NCBI GenBank assembly: GCA_946885665.1
Contig: CAMPGT010000018.1
Span: forward strand, 1-28,007
DNA: 28,007 nucleotides
Reading direction: 5' to 3'
Source of the DNA: an uncultured Chitinophagaceae bacterium
GTDB lineage: Bacteria; Bacteroidota; Bacteroidia; Chitinophagales; Chitinophagaceae
Position 1 is the stretch's first letter. The number at the start of each line of letters is the position of its first letter. The position numbers and the translations under genes were made by a program. The notes under the pieces are model-generated. The model was not told the origin of the DNA. It made no database searches and saw only the letters and a list, made by a program, of their open reading frames with translations. Shown here one piece after another: positions 8,639 through 17,232 of the stretch.

Positions 8639-9788
8639 TCTCCTTTTTTCCAAAAACCAACAGAAATAAAAACCCCAACGTGCCGGCAGTTGCTGAAGCG
8701 ATCAGTATGGCCACTTTCGAGGCACTCTGAAAAACAGGAGATGAAAAGGACAGCAGCGCGATAAATATCGACATCGTGAAACCGATGCCACCGAGCAATC
8801 CCACCCCAAAAATATGTTTCCAGCCTGTTCCTGATGGTAAAGCACCCCCTTTCATTTTCACGGTTAACCATGACGTTAACATGATGCCGACCGGTTTGCC
8901 AATAAGAAGGCCGACAATAATACCCATACCCAGTGACCCTTTTATCAACTCTCCCTCAGCGCTGGCAAAATGTATGTTGGTATTGGCCAACGCAAAAAGC
9001 GGCATGATGAAAAAGTTCACCGGCTTGTGGAGGATATGTTCAAGTTTTTCGAGCGGCGATTCCTCTCTTCCCGGTGTTGTGGGAAGAGCGAACGCAGTTA
9101 TGACACCCGCAATAGTGGCGTGAACCCCGGAATGGTGAATGAAGTACCAGATGAACAACCCCGGAATGATGTACAGCCAGAGCGATTTAACGTTGAGGCG
9201 ATTGAAAACGATCAGCAGCAGAAATATCGAACCGGCGTACAAGAGGTTGGTAATATCGAGTGATGCCGAGTAAAAGACAGCGATCACCAATATGGCGATG
9301 AGATCGTCTGCAATGGCCAGCGCCGCAAGAAATATTTTAAGTGTGGCAGGAACTCTTTTACCCAGCAGCGCAAGTATCCCCAACGCAAAGGCAATATCCG
9401 TTGCCATCGGAATTCCCCACCCGCTTTCGGTTTCCTGGCCGTTGTTGAAAAAATGGAAAATGACTGCCGGAACAATTGCTCCGCCGAAGGCAGCAAATAC
9501 CGGTAGCGCCGCCTTCTTCACCGACGAAAGTTCTCCTTCAACAAGTTCTCTTTTGATCTCCAGGCCAATCATCAAAAAAAATATGGCCATCAACCCATCG
9601 TTGATCCACAGCAGCACGGAATATTTCAGCCCGGCATCTTCAAAACCGATTTCGTAAGATAAAAGATGGTCATATTGTTCTCCCCATGCAGAGTTGGCGA
9701 TCACCAATGAAACCGCAACACAAAAAATCAATATCACTCCACTAGTCGCTCCCGACCTGAAAAAATTTTTGAATACCGCGATGTTCAT
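8610..9788 (-). CDS. nhaA: Na+/H+ antiporter NhaA
   Basis: NhaA exchanges sodium for protons across the inner membrane for pH and salt balance. The 392-residue protein is almost entirely membrane helices and holds the family's adjacent ion-binding aspartates in AIADDLIAIL (D161-D162). It also has MATDIAFALG with D131, GLEIKRELVEGEL, and the GIGFTMSIFIALL segment near the C-terminus. The length matches the family. The ATG lies only 16 bases after the stop of the GH1-like gene, so it is probably co-transcribed with the carbohydrate genes upstream; why is not apparent. Its 3' end overlaps convergent mtaB by 29 bases. Confidence 0.96.
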   Translation of the reverse strand: MNIAVFKNFFRSGATSGVILIFCVAVSLVIANSAWGEQYDHLLSYEIGFEDAGLKYSVLLWINDGLMAIFFLMIGLEIKRELVEGELSSVKKAALPVFAAFGGAIVPAVIFHFFNNGQETESGWGIPMATDIAFALGILALLGKRVPATLKIFLAALAIADDLIAILVIAVFYSASLDITNLLYAGSIFLLLIVFNRLNVKSLWLYIIPGLFIWYFIHHSGVHATIAGVITAFALPTTPGREESPLEKLEHILHKPVNFFIMPLFALANTNIHFASAEGELIKGSLGMGIIVGLLIGKPVGIMLTSWLTVKMKGGALPSGTGWKHIFGVGLLGGIGFTMSIFIALLSFSSPVFQSASKVAILIASATAGTLGFLFLLVFGKKEITASSQSPG

Positions 9789-9793
9789 CCGGT

Positions 9794-9827
9794 AAACTTA
9801 AAAGTTATAGGTGAAAACTTAAAAGTT
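9794..9827. repeat. 21-bp-spaced duplicate of a small palindromic motif
   Basis: AAACTTAAAAGTT occurs at 9794-9806 and again at 9815-9827, offset by 21 bases. Each copy is itself close to a palindrome (AACTT/AAGTT). The right copy encodes the last residues of the GH1-like protein (KLLSF); the left copy covers its stop codon and the gap before nhaA. It looks like a short local duplication. Confidence 0.75.
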
Positions 9828-11007
9828 TATTCTCGGATCCATAGCCCTTCAGATTTTTCTGGGCCTCATGCAAGGCGTGCGCGGTGCGAAGATCCAATAT
9901 GCGCTTCAGTTGATCGTCGCTCGTGTCAACGTCCCAAATACCGGCGTGGTGCCAGGGGGCAAGGTGATCCCAATCGGGACGGTCAATGGCAGGATACCAG
10001 CAAACTCCCCACAGCGGGTATCCCTGTTCAATGATTTTGCAGCATTCATCGGTTATAAAACCCAACCATGAGGCACGATCGTCGCCGGGGTGGCTCGTTT
10101 CGGACAGCACAACGGGCCGGCGGTATCTTTCAAAAAGCTGCTTCATCAGTTCGCCGGGCGGGAGCCACCTCGGATCGCTTTTTTCATTGAGCCATGGCAG
10201 GTATTCGTTTGTTGTTACTTCCCACTGGTTATTGTAATAATAATTGCAGCCAACGATATCTATGTATTCCGGTCGCCCGCGGAGTTCAGGGCAAATTCTT
10301 CCGCTGAGCATGTCGAGTACCTGGAACTGGTCATCATGTTTTTTTTCAGTGTCGATAATCAATGCGGCATCCGCATCCAATGGCGGTACAATGTTCACCA
10401 ATGGCTCGGTGGCCATGATGCGTACCGACGGGTCTATTTCCTTCATCGCCTCTATCCCTTCGATGTAAGCTTTCATCATCTGGTACTTTACGCGCCAGCC
10501 CTGGTCCGTGCAGTAAGGCGAGGTGCCGCAAACGTCTCCGCCCAGCCACGAGATAAAGCTCACTTCATTGAAAGGCGTAACGATCAATGTCGAATAGGCA
10601 TTGCGCGACCGGCAAAATAAAACAAATGCTCTGCACAAGGCCGCAAACCTCCTGGCGAACATTGGATGCAGCGGGGTAAGATCGTCGGGAAATCCGAAAT
10701 GACAAAGATCCCATACCTGCTGGATGTTGTTTTCCTCGGCAGCAGCCATCATCAGTTCCACATCCGACCAGTCATATTCGTAGGGACGTTTTTCCACCCG
10801 GCTCCACCGAATTCCCTCTCTTACTGTTTCAATATTGAAAAGCGACAAATTGCGATAATCCTGTTTGATCCGCGACAGGTGTCCCGTAACGTTCACAAAA
10901 TCGACGCGGTTCCCAAATGCGTTAAGTTGGTCGGTACATTCATAACCGGCCATCCAGAAGGACCTGAAAGGGTTTGCGTTGAGGGGGGCCTTATCTGTTG
11001 AAAACAT
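9805..11007 (-). CDS. GH1-like (clan GH-A) glycoside hydrolase, cytosolic
   Basis: The 400-residue protein has the layout of a clan GH-A retaining glycosidase of GH1 type. SLFNIETVREGIRWSRVE resembles the GH1 'gfR.siaWsR' strand; TPFNEVSF carries the likely acid/base Glu148, and VVLSETSHPG carries the likely nucleophile Glu303. GCNYYYNNQWE also fits. It lacks the classic TFNEP/TENG wording, so it is a divergent member and its substrate is unknown. There is no signal peptide. It starts 23 bases after the glycosyltransferase stop and ends 16 bases before nhaA, inside a minus-strand run that also holds a GH2 enzyme. A joint role in building or trimming one intracellular glycan or glycoside is inferred. 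Confidence 0.8.
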   Translation of the reverse strand: MFSTDKAPLNANPFRSFWMAGYECTDQLNAFGNRVDFVNVTGHLSRIKQDYRNLSLFNIETVREGIRWSRVEKRPYEYDWSDVELMMAAAEENNIQQVWDLCHFGFPDDLTPLHPMFARRFAALCRAFVLFCRSRNAYSTLIVTPFNEVSFISWLGGDVCGTSPYCTDQGWRVKYQMMKAYIEGIEAMKEIDPSVRIMATEPLVNIVPPLDADAALIIDTEKKHDDQFQVLDMLSGRICPELRGRPEYIDIVGCNYYYNNQWEVTTNEYLPWLNEKSDPRWLPPGELMKQLFERYRRPVVLSETSHPGDDRASWLGFITDECCKIIEQGYPLWGVCWYPAIDRPDWDHLAPWHHAGIWDVDTSDDQLKRILDLRTAHALHEAQKNLKGYGSENKLLSFHL

Positions 11008-11030
11008 TTTTATGGTAATAAGATGAATAA

Positions 11031-12206
11031 CTAGGAGGCTGCCGGCAGCGAAGGGTTCCTGCCAAGGTAGTGAGCCGAAAATTTTTCCATGTTTTGCTGT
11101 TCTTCGAATATTTGTTTCGCAGCCAACGCCTCGTAAATCAATATGCGCATGTTCTTAACCGTTATATCCCATGAGTCGTTAGCAAGAAATTTGTCAACTT
11201 TACTCAACCATTTCTTTTTATTGACCGTTGCCAATTCTGTTGATGCGGTGTCAATGAACGTTGCCGCATTGTCCACAATGTGTACGAGACCCTGTTTTCC
11301 GTAGGTATTTACCACATCCTTTATTGGTGTTGAAATCACTGGTTTTCCCCCGGCGAGGTATTCCGGCGTTTTCGTGGGGCTGATATATGTTGTCGATTCA
11401 TTCAGTGCAAAAGAAACAAGTGAAATGTCCCACCCTGCCAGGTACGACGGAAGTTCGTCGTAGTGCTTGCTGCCGAGATAATGGATGTTTTTATTCTTTG
11501 GCAATATTCGCGGATCGATCTTTACTACCGGACCGATCAAAACAAAGTTCCAGTCGGGTCTTTTTTCGGCCACTTCGCGAATAAGGTCTATATCGAAACG
11601 TTCGTCGATTACGCCGTAAAAGCCAAATCGTGGGTGCGCGATGGCGGCCTGGTCGGCCGGGTCATTTTTGATGTGCCGCGCTTTTCCGAAATGTTTTTTG
11701 TCGATGCTTGATGGAAACGCGTGAATATTGTGGTGTTGGTGTTTTTTTGCTTCGTACAGGCTGTTGCCGCCGGTGAAAACCACGTCGGCCCTGTTGAGTA
11801 ATTCTTTCTCCAATTTCTTCAGCGCCGGAGGGGCAAACCTGAATGCGGAGAGCTCATCCATGCAATCATAAATGGTCAGAACGGGCCTCAGCTCGTCTGA
11901 CATGGGAATCGCCATCGGCGTATAATACCAAAGAATGTACTCGTTGATCTTATGGTGATCGAATATCTTATTTACAAGTGCCTGCAATCTCAGGGTGATA
12001 CCCGATTCTTCCGGGCCGCCCGACAAATGCAGCTTTATCGTATGTATATTATCATGGATAGCTTGAGTATAATGATCATGCGACGAATGATGCAATGGTT
12101 CTTCTACATAAAATATCCTGAATTGCTCTGCCAGCCTCGTTAGCAAATGCTGCGGTCTCTGAAACACAAAATCCCATCTCAAATGAGAAAAGCATACAAT
12201 TTCCAT
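11031..12206 (-). CDS. Glycosyltransferase, GT-B fold (family 1/4-like)
   Basis: The 391-residue protein starts MEIVCFSHLRWDFVFQRPQH, an N-terminus seen in a family of GT-B glycosyltransferases. Its C-terminal half has a nucleotide-sugar binding region ending SPTKTPEYLAGGKPVISTP. FGFYGVIDERFDIDLI and WNFVLIGPV mark the start of the C-terminal Rossmann domain. It lacks a signal peptide. The frame stays open 75 bases upstream to 12281, but that extension (rich in Ile/His, not like the family) is probably untranslated. It lies between a GH2 gene (99 bases upstream) and a GH1-like gene (23 bases downstream). Donor and acceptor cannot be assigned. Confidence 0.85.
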   Translation of the reverse strand: MEIVCFSHLRWDFVFQRPQHLLTRLAEQFRIFYVEEPLHHSSHDHYTQAIHDNIHTIKLHLSGGPEESGITLRLQALVNKIFDHHKINEYILWYYTPMAIPMSDELRPVLTIYDCMDELSAFRFAPPALKKLEKELLNRADVVFTGGNSLYEAKKHQHHNIHAFPSSIDKKHFGKARHIKNDPADQAAIAHPRFGFYGVIDERFDIDLIREVAEKRPDWNFVLIGPVVKIDPRILPKNKNIHYLGSKHYDELPSYLAGWDISLVSFALNESTTYISPTKTPEYLAGGKPVISTPIKDVVNTYGKQGLVHIVDNAATFIDTASTELATVNKKKWLSKVDKFLANDSWDITVKNMRILIYEALAAKQIFEEQQNMEKFSAHYLGRNPSLPAAS

Positions 12207-12305
12207 CTCTATAGTGCTGATTAATATGTGATGAATAAAATCCGTCGCTATAATCGCAATTATCGGACCGCGGAAATACACTGAAAAGTGGGGAACGACT
12301 GAACA

Positions 12306-14120
12306 TTACGACTTCAGCAAACCCGCTGGCACCCTGAGTTTGCCGGTATTATCGTCAATCAGTCCATTTCGTTCTTCTTCGATATTTGTCGCCTGTGTGT
12401 ATACGTCGCCGGCAATGGGCAATTTACGAAGCTCGCTTTTGAAGAGCCTGATTTGCTCGGCCTGGTCGGCCGCATTTTGCGGACCTCCATAATTTACGAA
12501 GCCGAAGCCGCCCCACTCACTAACAATCAACGGTAACTGTTTCCGGTAAAAGAACGGATCGCCTACCACCAGCGGAAATGCAGCAACGCCGTTCAATTCG
12601 CCGTTCACGAGTTTTTTGAGCAGATCCTTCCAGGTGGAGATGTCGGGCGTGTAAAGATGTGCGGTTAGTAAATCGGATTTTAGCCGGCCCTCCAGCGAAA
12701 CGTGTTGCCAGCCATCGTTATCCACAACGAGAAATTGGGGGTGGTTGATATGCATGTAATGGTACATGTCGATAATATATTGCCGGGTTTCTTCACTGGT
12801 GGCCACATCCTGGATGCCCCAGTCTTCGTTGTAAAGACTCCAGATGATCACGGAGGGATGGGTTTCTATCAGCGCCAGCATTCTCAAAAGTTCTTCCCGG
12901 TGATTGGTACGGCTCACATGGCTCGAGTGGTGCGGGCTGGGCACTTCCACCCACAGCAGCATGCCTATTTTATCGGCGAGGTTGTATATTCTCGGGTCCA
13001 CACCTGCGATATGGATCCTCACGAGGTTGCAGCCAAGTGCCTTCATGGCGTGCATGTGCGTTTTGATCTCTTCGTAACTGCCTGCGCCAGGTTGATAGAG
13101 AATGCCGTCGAGATACACGGGCTGGTTGTTCAGGTAAACCTTTGCGCCCCGCGCTTCCACTTTACGCAGCCCGAATCTCGTTTCAATTTGAGAAATATTT
13201 TCTTCGTTATCGATCAATTGGGCCACCAGGCGGTACAGCGCGGGATTTTCCGGCGACCATAATTGGGCGCCCGGGAGTTCCATCACCACGCGTTGCTGTT
13301 TCTGGCCCGCTTCAAGCATTATGGAAAAGTCAGCAGTGGCGAGCGGATCGCCACCTTCATTTTTTCTTTCAAAAACTTTAAGGCGGATGGTGTAGCTGCC
13401 CGGGTCGTGAATCCTGGTGGTAAGATTGAAGCGCACCAACTGGTCCTCCACAATACTTACCACGCCCACCCTCGAACGAAGCCGGTTTCTTTCCACCTGC
13501 TCCAGCCAGATGCTGCGCACCGCACCTGTGTAAGTTTGGTACCAAATGCCACCGCGTTTATACACGAAAGATTCCTGCTTGCCGCGCGGAAGATTGGCGT
13601 CCATGGTATCGGCGATCCGCACTGTTAAACGGTTTACGGGCTTGAGGATCTCCTGGTTCAGCTCGTAAGAAAAAGAAGTGTACTCTCCCATGTGTACGAG
13701 TTCGCCTTCGATGGTCTTGATCAGCACGCCATTCACCCATACCCAGGTTTCGTAGCCGCATGCCCCGAACGTGAGCTGCCACATGAGGTGTGTTTCGGGA
13801 GTCAGTTGATCAGGCAACGTAAACTCTTTTTCGTACCAGGCCACAATCTTATCCTGCCAGGCTGTGGTGCCTTCCTGCAGTTTAGCTTCCTCCATGTGCT
13901 TTTCGATGGAGCCCGGCCATGATGCCGTGTATTCATAATGGTGACCCAGGTGCCAGCTATCGTGCAGGCCCTTATCTTCCCGGTCCACGGCAAACCGCCA
14001 TTCGCCATCCAGCAGTACGAATGAATTTTGCCGTAAAACCGCGCGGGGCAGGGGATTTTCATCGGTGAGCGTTTCTTGTTGGCTGTTGGCCAGGCCGTAA
14101 TTCGGTTGAAGTAATTCCAT
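12306..14120 (-). CDS. GH2 family beta-glycosidase (galactosidase/glucuronidase-like), cytosolic
   Basis: The 604-residue protein has the GH2 order: a jelly-roll sugar-binding domain (about 25-205), an Ig-like domain (about 205-320), and a TIM barrel (about 325-600). The barrel carries SLYNEDWG with acid/base Glu432 and LIVSEWGGFG with nucleophile Glu535. The NLVRIHIAGVDPRIY strand also fits. I chose the ATG at 14120; an upstream ATG at 14162 is in frame but adds residues with no family match. No signal peptide is seen, so it is probably cytosolic, unlike most polysaccharide-degrading GH2 enzymes of Bacteroidota. It heads the run GH2-glycosyltransferase-GH1-like-nhaA. Beta-galactosidase, beta-glucuronidase and beta-mannosidase specificities are all possible. 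Confidence 0.88.
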   Translation of the reverse strand: MELLQPNYGLANSQQETLTDENPLPRAVLRQNSFVLLDGEWRFAVDREDKGLHDSWHLGHHYEYTASWPGSIEKHMEEAKLQEGTTAWQDKIVAWYEKEFTLPDQLTPETHLMWQLTFGACGYETWVWVNGVLIKTIEGELVHMGEYTSFSYELNQEILKPVNRLTVRIADTMDANLPRGKQESFVYKRGGIWYQTYTGAVRSIWLEQVERNRLRSRVGVVSIVEDQLVRFNLTTRIHDPGSYTIRLKVFERKNEGGDPLATADFSIMLEAGQKQQRVVMELPGAQLWSPENPALYRLVAQLIDNEENISQIETRFGLRKVEARGAKVYLNNQPVYLDGILYQPGAGSYEEIKTHMHAMKALGCNLVRIHIAGVDPRIYNLADKIGMLLWVEVPSPHHSSHVSRTNHREELLRMLALIETHPSVIIWSLYNEDWGIQDVATSEETRQYIIDMYHYMHINHPQFLVVDNDGWQHVSLEGRLKSDLLTAHLYTPDISTWKDLLKKLVNGELNGVAAFPLVVGDPFFYRKQLPLIVSEWGGFGFVNYGGPQNAADQAEQIRLFKSELRKLPIAGDVYTQATNIEEERNGLIDDNTGKLRVPAGLLKS

Positions 14121-14230
14121 GGGTATCAGTTTGTAGATAGATCCGTTGCTCCGGATAAACAAATGTTATTCCATTGTTCCACAGCAGGTGGGTATGTTTT
14201 TTTATACGTTACAGAAACGAATGTAGTGAT

Positions 14231-15184
14231 ATGGAAAAGCCCGCGAAGAAAGAATTTTTCAAAAAGCTGCCCAAACTGCTGTTAAACACCTTTAAAGGTT
14301 TTGCAGCCGACAAGGGAATGAAGCTAAGCGCATCTCTTGCATATTACACGGTGTTTTCATTGGGTCCGCTGTTGCTGCTGCTCATGTCGCTGGCCAGCCT
14401 GTTCTTTGGCCAGGAGGCGATCGAAGGAAGGATATTCAGCGAGCTGAATGGTTTGCTGGGCGACGCGGCAGCGGCGCAAATACAGGAAATTATTAAAAAC
14501 ATCCAGTTTTCGGGTAAAACCAACCTGGCGCTGGTTATTTCCATCATTACCCTTTTGGTGGGCGCCACCACGGTATTTGTGGAAATACAGGATTCATTAA
14601 ACGTTATCTGGAACCTGAAGGCGAAACCTAAAAAGGGATGGCTCGCATTTCTCAAAAACCGGCTGTTATCCTCCTCGTTGATTATTTCAATTGGCTTTTT
14701 GATGATCGTATCGCTGTTGATCAACGGCGCCATACAGGGCCTGATGCAAATATTATCGCGCTACCTCAGTTCCTTTACGGCTGTCATCCTGGTGGTCGTG
14801 AACATCGTTGTCACCTTTATCGTGATTACTGTATTGTTTGGTATTATCTTCAAATTTTTGCCCGATGCAAAGATCAAATGGAAGCATGTGCGAACGGGCG
14901 CCGTTTTCACCGCCATACTCTTTATGGTTGGGCGCTATCTCATCGGCCTGTATATTGAACAAACCGCAACGGCTTCCACTTACGGTGCAGCGGGCTCCAT
15001 CATCGTGCTGTTGCTGTGGATCTATTACAGTGCCGTGATCCTTTACATCGGCGCTGAATTTACGGAGGTGTACACCGAAACGTTCGGCGGCACCATCGAA
15101 CCCGCCGAATATGCGGTGCATGTGCACCAGGAGGAAGTTGAAAGGGAAGTGGATAAACTGCCTCCGCGCCATAAAGATCCCTAA
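14231..15184 (+). CDS. YihY/BrkB family inner-membrane protein
   Basis: The 317-residue protein begins with a cationic N-terminus (lysine-rich first 20 residues), then ADKGMKLSASLAYYTVFSLGPLLLLL, which is diagnostic for the YihY/BrkB family, and about six membrane helices. The GAAGSIIVLLLWIYYSAVILYIGAEFTEVY-type C-terminal block is also typical (helix 6, roughly residues 255-285). The tail is charged and cytosolic. The ATG at 14231 fits the family start; the frame extends upstream to 14174 without family-like sequence. Family function is not firmly known; early annotation as ribonuclease BN was wrong for E. coli YihY. It is divergent from the GH2 gene and 32 bases before the response regulator. 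Confidence 0.88.
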   Translation: MEKPAKKEFFKKLPKLLLNTFKGFAADKGMKLSASLAYYTVFSLGPLLLLLMSLASLFFGQEAIEGRIFSELNGLLGDAAAAQIQEIIKNIQFSGKTNLALVISIITLLVGATTVFVEIQDSLNVIWNLKAKPKKGWLAFLKNRLLSSSLIISIGFLMIVSLLINGAIQGLMQILSRYLSSFTAVILVVVNIVVTFIVITVLFGIIFKFLPDAKIKWKHVRTGAVFTAILFMVGRYLIGLYIEQTATASTYGAAGSIIVLLLWIYYSAVILYIGAEFTEVYTETFGGTIEPAEYAVHVHQEEVEREVDKLPPRHKDP

Positions 15185-15203
15185 TAAGGAAGACAATTAT
15201 ATT

Positions 15204-15211
15204 TATCTTTG
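15204..15211 (+). promoter_or_regulatory. -7 box of the response regulator gene
   Basis: TATCTTTG followed by C is an exact TAnnTTTG match and ends five bases before the ATG at 15217, implying a leaderless message. There is no clear TTG 19-20 bases upstream. Confidence 0.6.
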
Positions 15212-15216
15212 CGGCT

Positions 15217-15654
15217 ATGCCAAAAAGGTATCCCGTTGTAATTATTGATGACGATATAGATGACCAGGAAATGCTGGTCGAATTGACCACCAGTTTACGA
15301 CCTGAAGCAAGTATTCGCAGTTTCAATAACGGAGTGGAAGCACTCGAATATTTAAAGACCACTCCCGAACAGCCTTTCATTATTTTGTGCGATGTGAACA
15401 TGCCGCTCATGACCGGCCTCGAATTGCTGGAATCTATCCAGGTTACGCCGTTCCTCAAGAACAAAAGCATTCCCTTTATTTTGTTGTCGACCTCGGGAGA
15501 TAAAAAATATGTTGACCGGGCCTACGAACTTTGTGTTCAGGGTTTCTTTCAGAAGCCGCCGGACCTTCAGCAACTGAAAACCATATTGCGCGTTTCCTTC
15601 GAATTTTGGGACCGTTGCCTGCACCCCCACCATCCGGTAATCGTCAATCGCTGA
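15217..15654 (+). CDS. Stand-alone receiver-domain response regulator
   Basis: This 145-residue protein is only a CheY-like receiver domain. It has the acidic pocket IIDDDIDD (D11/D12), the phospho-acceptor D59 in ILCDVNMPLMTG, the S91/T92 switch in LLSTSG, and Lys113 in GFFQKPP. The long beta4-alpha4 region and the sequence around 'DDDxDD' resemble Rcp1-type single-domain regulators that pair with bacteriophytochrome or hybrid kinases. No histidine kinase lies in the window, so the partner is unknown. Its gene has its own promoter box and ends in a strong terminator, so it is probably monocistronic. Confidence 0.92.
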   Translation: MPKRYPVVIIDDDIDDQEMLVELTTSLRPEASIRSFNNGVEALEYLKTTPEQPFIILCDVNMPLMTGLELLESIQVTPFLKNKSIPFILLSTSGDKKYVDRAYELCVQGFFQKPPDLQQLKTILRVSFEFWDRCLHPHHPVIVNR

Positions 15655-15671
15655 TACGTTTGTAAAATAAA

Positions 15672-15693
15672 AACCCCGCCTTTTGGCGGGGTT
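15672..15693. terminator. Bidirectional intrinsic terminator
   Basis: AACCCCGCC-TTTT-GGCGGGGTT forms a perfect 9-bp stem with a 4-base loop. It sits between the convergent response regulator (+, ends 15654) and lipoprotein hydrolase (-, ends 15721). The minus-strand reading is followed by a T-rich run (from the A-tract at 15664-15673). The plus-strand reading is followed by TTCTCTTAT. Confidence 0.9.
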
Positions 15694-15720
15694 CTCTTAT
15701 GTAATTGAAAGCCAGGTTGC

Positions 15721-16917
15721 CTATTTTACGTAAACCACCTTTTCGTCGTATGCTTTTGCTCCTTTATTATCTGTAACAGTAACCCTGAAGCGGTAGGTTC
15801 CCCTGATAAGGTGTGCAGCGTAGGTTTTACCTGTGCCGAACACAAACAGGTCTCCGTCTGTCGGCCCGCTTATTCTTGTCCATACATAGCTTCTGATTGT
15901 TCCATCAGGATCGCTCGAAGCCGTTCCATCAAGTGTTACGCGATTGATGCCTTGCGACAGGTAAATGGTCTTGTCCGATCCTGCTCTTGCAACGGGCACT
16001 TTGTTGGTAGAAGTGCTGGGCGTTGACGGCGCCGGTGCAGGTGACGGCGTTGTTGAAGCACTGCCTCTTTTGTGCAGCAGCATCCATTGGTAAATATTAT
16101 ATCCGCCAACTTTTGTGTTAGGATTAAATGCCCTGCCCCATGTTGCGTTATGCGACGCATCGGTCCAGATCGTCAGCTTCGTTTTTGAAGCAAATGCAGA
16201 ATTGCGCGCATCGATCCAGGAAAAGAAATCCCTTCCCCACTGTACGGGTACCACCTTGTCGGCAGAGGAATACAAACCCCAGATAGGCAAATTCTTCCTG
16301 GCAATGTTTGCCGCCATGGTTGTTGACGGTTTTGTACCACCGCACACCGGTACGATCGCCGCTGCGTTCTGTCCGTAAACAGACGACCAATCCCATGTAG
16401 AGCCGCCGCCCATACTTAATCCGGTAACATATACGCGGGTATCATCAATTCTCCAGCGTCTTTTGGCATAGTCGATCACCGACTGCACCTGTGCAGCAGA
16501 CGGGCGCTTTTTAAACTGTGGAGAGATAACAATGAAAGAATAATTAACGCCACCGATGTTGAAATTGGCAGGGAAAGTTTTGTTGCTGAGGTGGTGGGGA
16601 AGTCCGCAGCAATTAATTCTCGAAAGGCTTGTTCCCAATTCTCCGATACCGTGAATAAACACGATCAGCGGGTATTTTTTTGTGGTTTGACTGTACCTGG
16701 AAGGTACTGACTGCCAGAAGCCGGCAACATTTGAGTTTACATTGTACTTAACCATGGTGTGCACCAACGGCGATGTTTCAATAGCGCTATTGGCGGTTGC
16801 ATCACTGGAAACTTCTGTTGAAAGGGTGCCATCATCTACAACGAGATCTTTTTGGCACGAGGTGAAAATAAGCATCATTGACGAAGCGATCACCAGCACA
16901 TTTTTCTTGACATTCAT
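15721..16917 (-). CDS. Lipoprotein alpha/beta hydrolase with C-terminal PKD-like domain
   Basis: The 398-residue protein has a lipoprotein signal peptide ending LIFTSC (Cys21). The hydrolase domain (about 55-285) carries VFIHGIGELG (oxyanion region), a GLSMGG nucleophile elbow with Ser168, SADKVVP with a likely Asp220, and DASHNATW with His256. A Pro/Thr/Ser-rich linker (about 287-306) leads to a PKD/K319L-like Ig domain (307-398, with LDGTASSDPDGTI and YRFRVTVTDNKGA). The fold resembles PHB-depolymerase/feruloyl-esterase-type enzymes seen in polysaccharide breakdown; the substrate is unknown. It is anchored in the envelope or exported to the surface. Confidence 0.88.
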   Translation of the reverse strand: MNVKKNVLVIASSMMLIFTSCQKDLVVDDGTLSTEVSSDATANSAIETSPLVHTMVKYNVNSNVAGFWQSVPSRYSQTTKKYPLIVFIHGIGELGTSLSRINCCGLPHHLSNKTFPANFNIGGVNYSFIVISPQFKKRPSAAQVQSVIDYAKRRWRIDDTRVYVTGLSMGGGSTWDWSSVYGQNAAAIVPVCGGTKPSTTMAANIARKNLPIWGLYSSADKVVPVQWGRDFFSWIDARNSAFASKTKLTIWTDASHNATWGRAFNPNTKVGGYNIYQWMLLHKRGSASTTPSPAPAPSTPSTSTNKVPVARAGSDKTIYLSQGINRVTLDGTASSDPDGTIRSYVWTRISGPTDGDLFVFGTGKTYAAHLIRGTYRFRVTVTDNKGAKAYDEKVVYVK

Positions 16918-17232
16918 GAATCAGAGCTTTTGTTTTTTTAAAAGGGTAGATAAAATCAAGGCCTCTTAACTAAAACGATGCCAAAAAAAATGTTGCATTT
17001 CATACATATCTTGGGGAGATTATTAAACTTATGCAGGTAAATAAATTTTATATTTTCTATTCGCCCGCGCATTACATATGAACTATTTTTTGATGTAAAC
17101 TGGCACGAACTTGAGGTAAAAAATATCCGTTTTTGTTAAAATTTGTTAACTAGGTAGTAATGCGTAGCTGATTTTCTTGTATACTCTTAAGACGACCTTA
17201 TATTGCCAAGAATTAACTGTAAAAACGCAATA
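16918..17232. other. AT-rich divergent intergenic region
   Basis: These 315 bases lie between the divergent lipoprotein hydrolase and YceI genes. I see no plausible gene. The right end holds a YceI promoter candidate (17177-17206). GTTAAAATTTGTTAAC near 17137-17152 is a small imperfect inverted repeat that could be a binding site, but nothing else supports that. Confidence 0.6.
17177..17206 (+). promoter_or_regulatory. Candidate promoter of the YceI gene
   Basis: TTG (17177-17179), a 19-base spacer, then TATATTGC (17199-17206), which is close to TAnnTTTG with one mismatch. The ATG follows 26 bases later. Confidence 0.5.

Noticed and set aside
12207..12281. N-terminal extension of the glycosyltransferase frame to 12281
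   Set aside because: The extra 25 residues are Ile/His-rich and do not resemble the family; MEIVCFSHLRW at 12206 is the natural start.
14121..14230. Promoters for the divergent GH2 and YihY genes
   Set aside because: TAACATTTG (minus) and TATGTTTT (plus) are near matches but have wrong spacing to any TTG, so no confident call was made.
17137..17152. GTTAAAATTTGTTAAC as an operator between the hydrolase and YceI genes
   Set aside because: The region is AT-rich and the repeat is short and imperfect; no regulator or second copy supports it.
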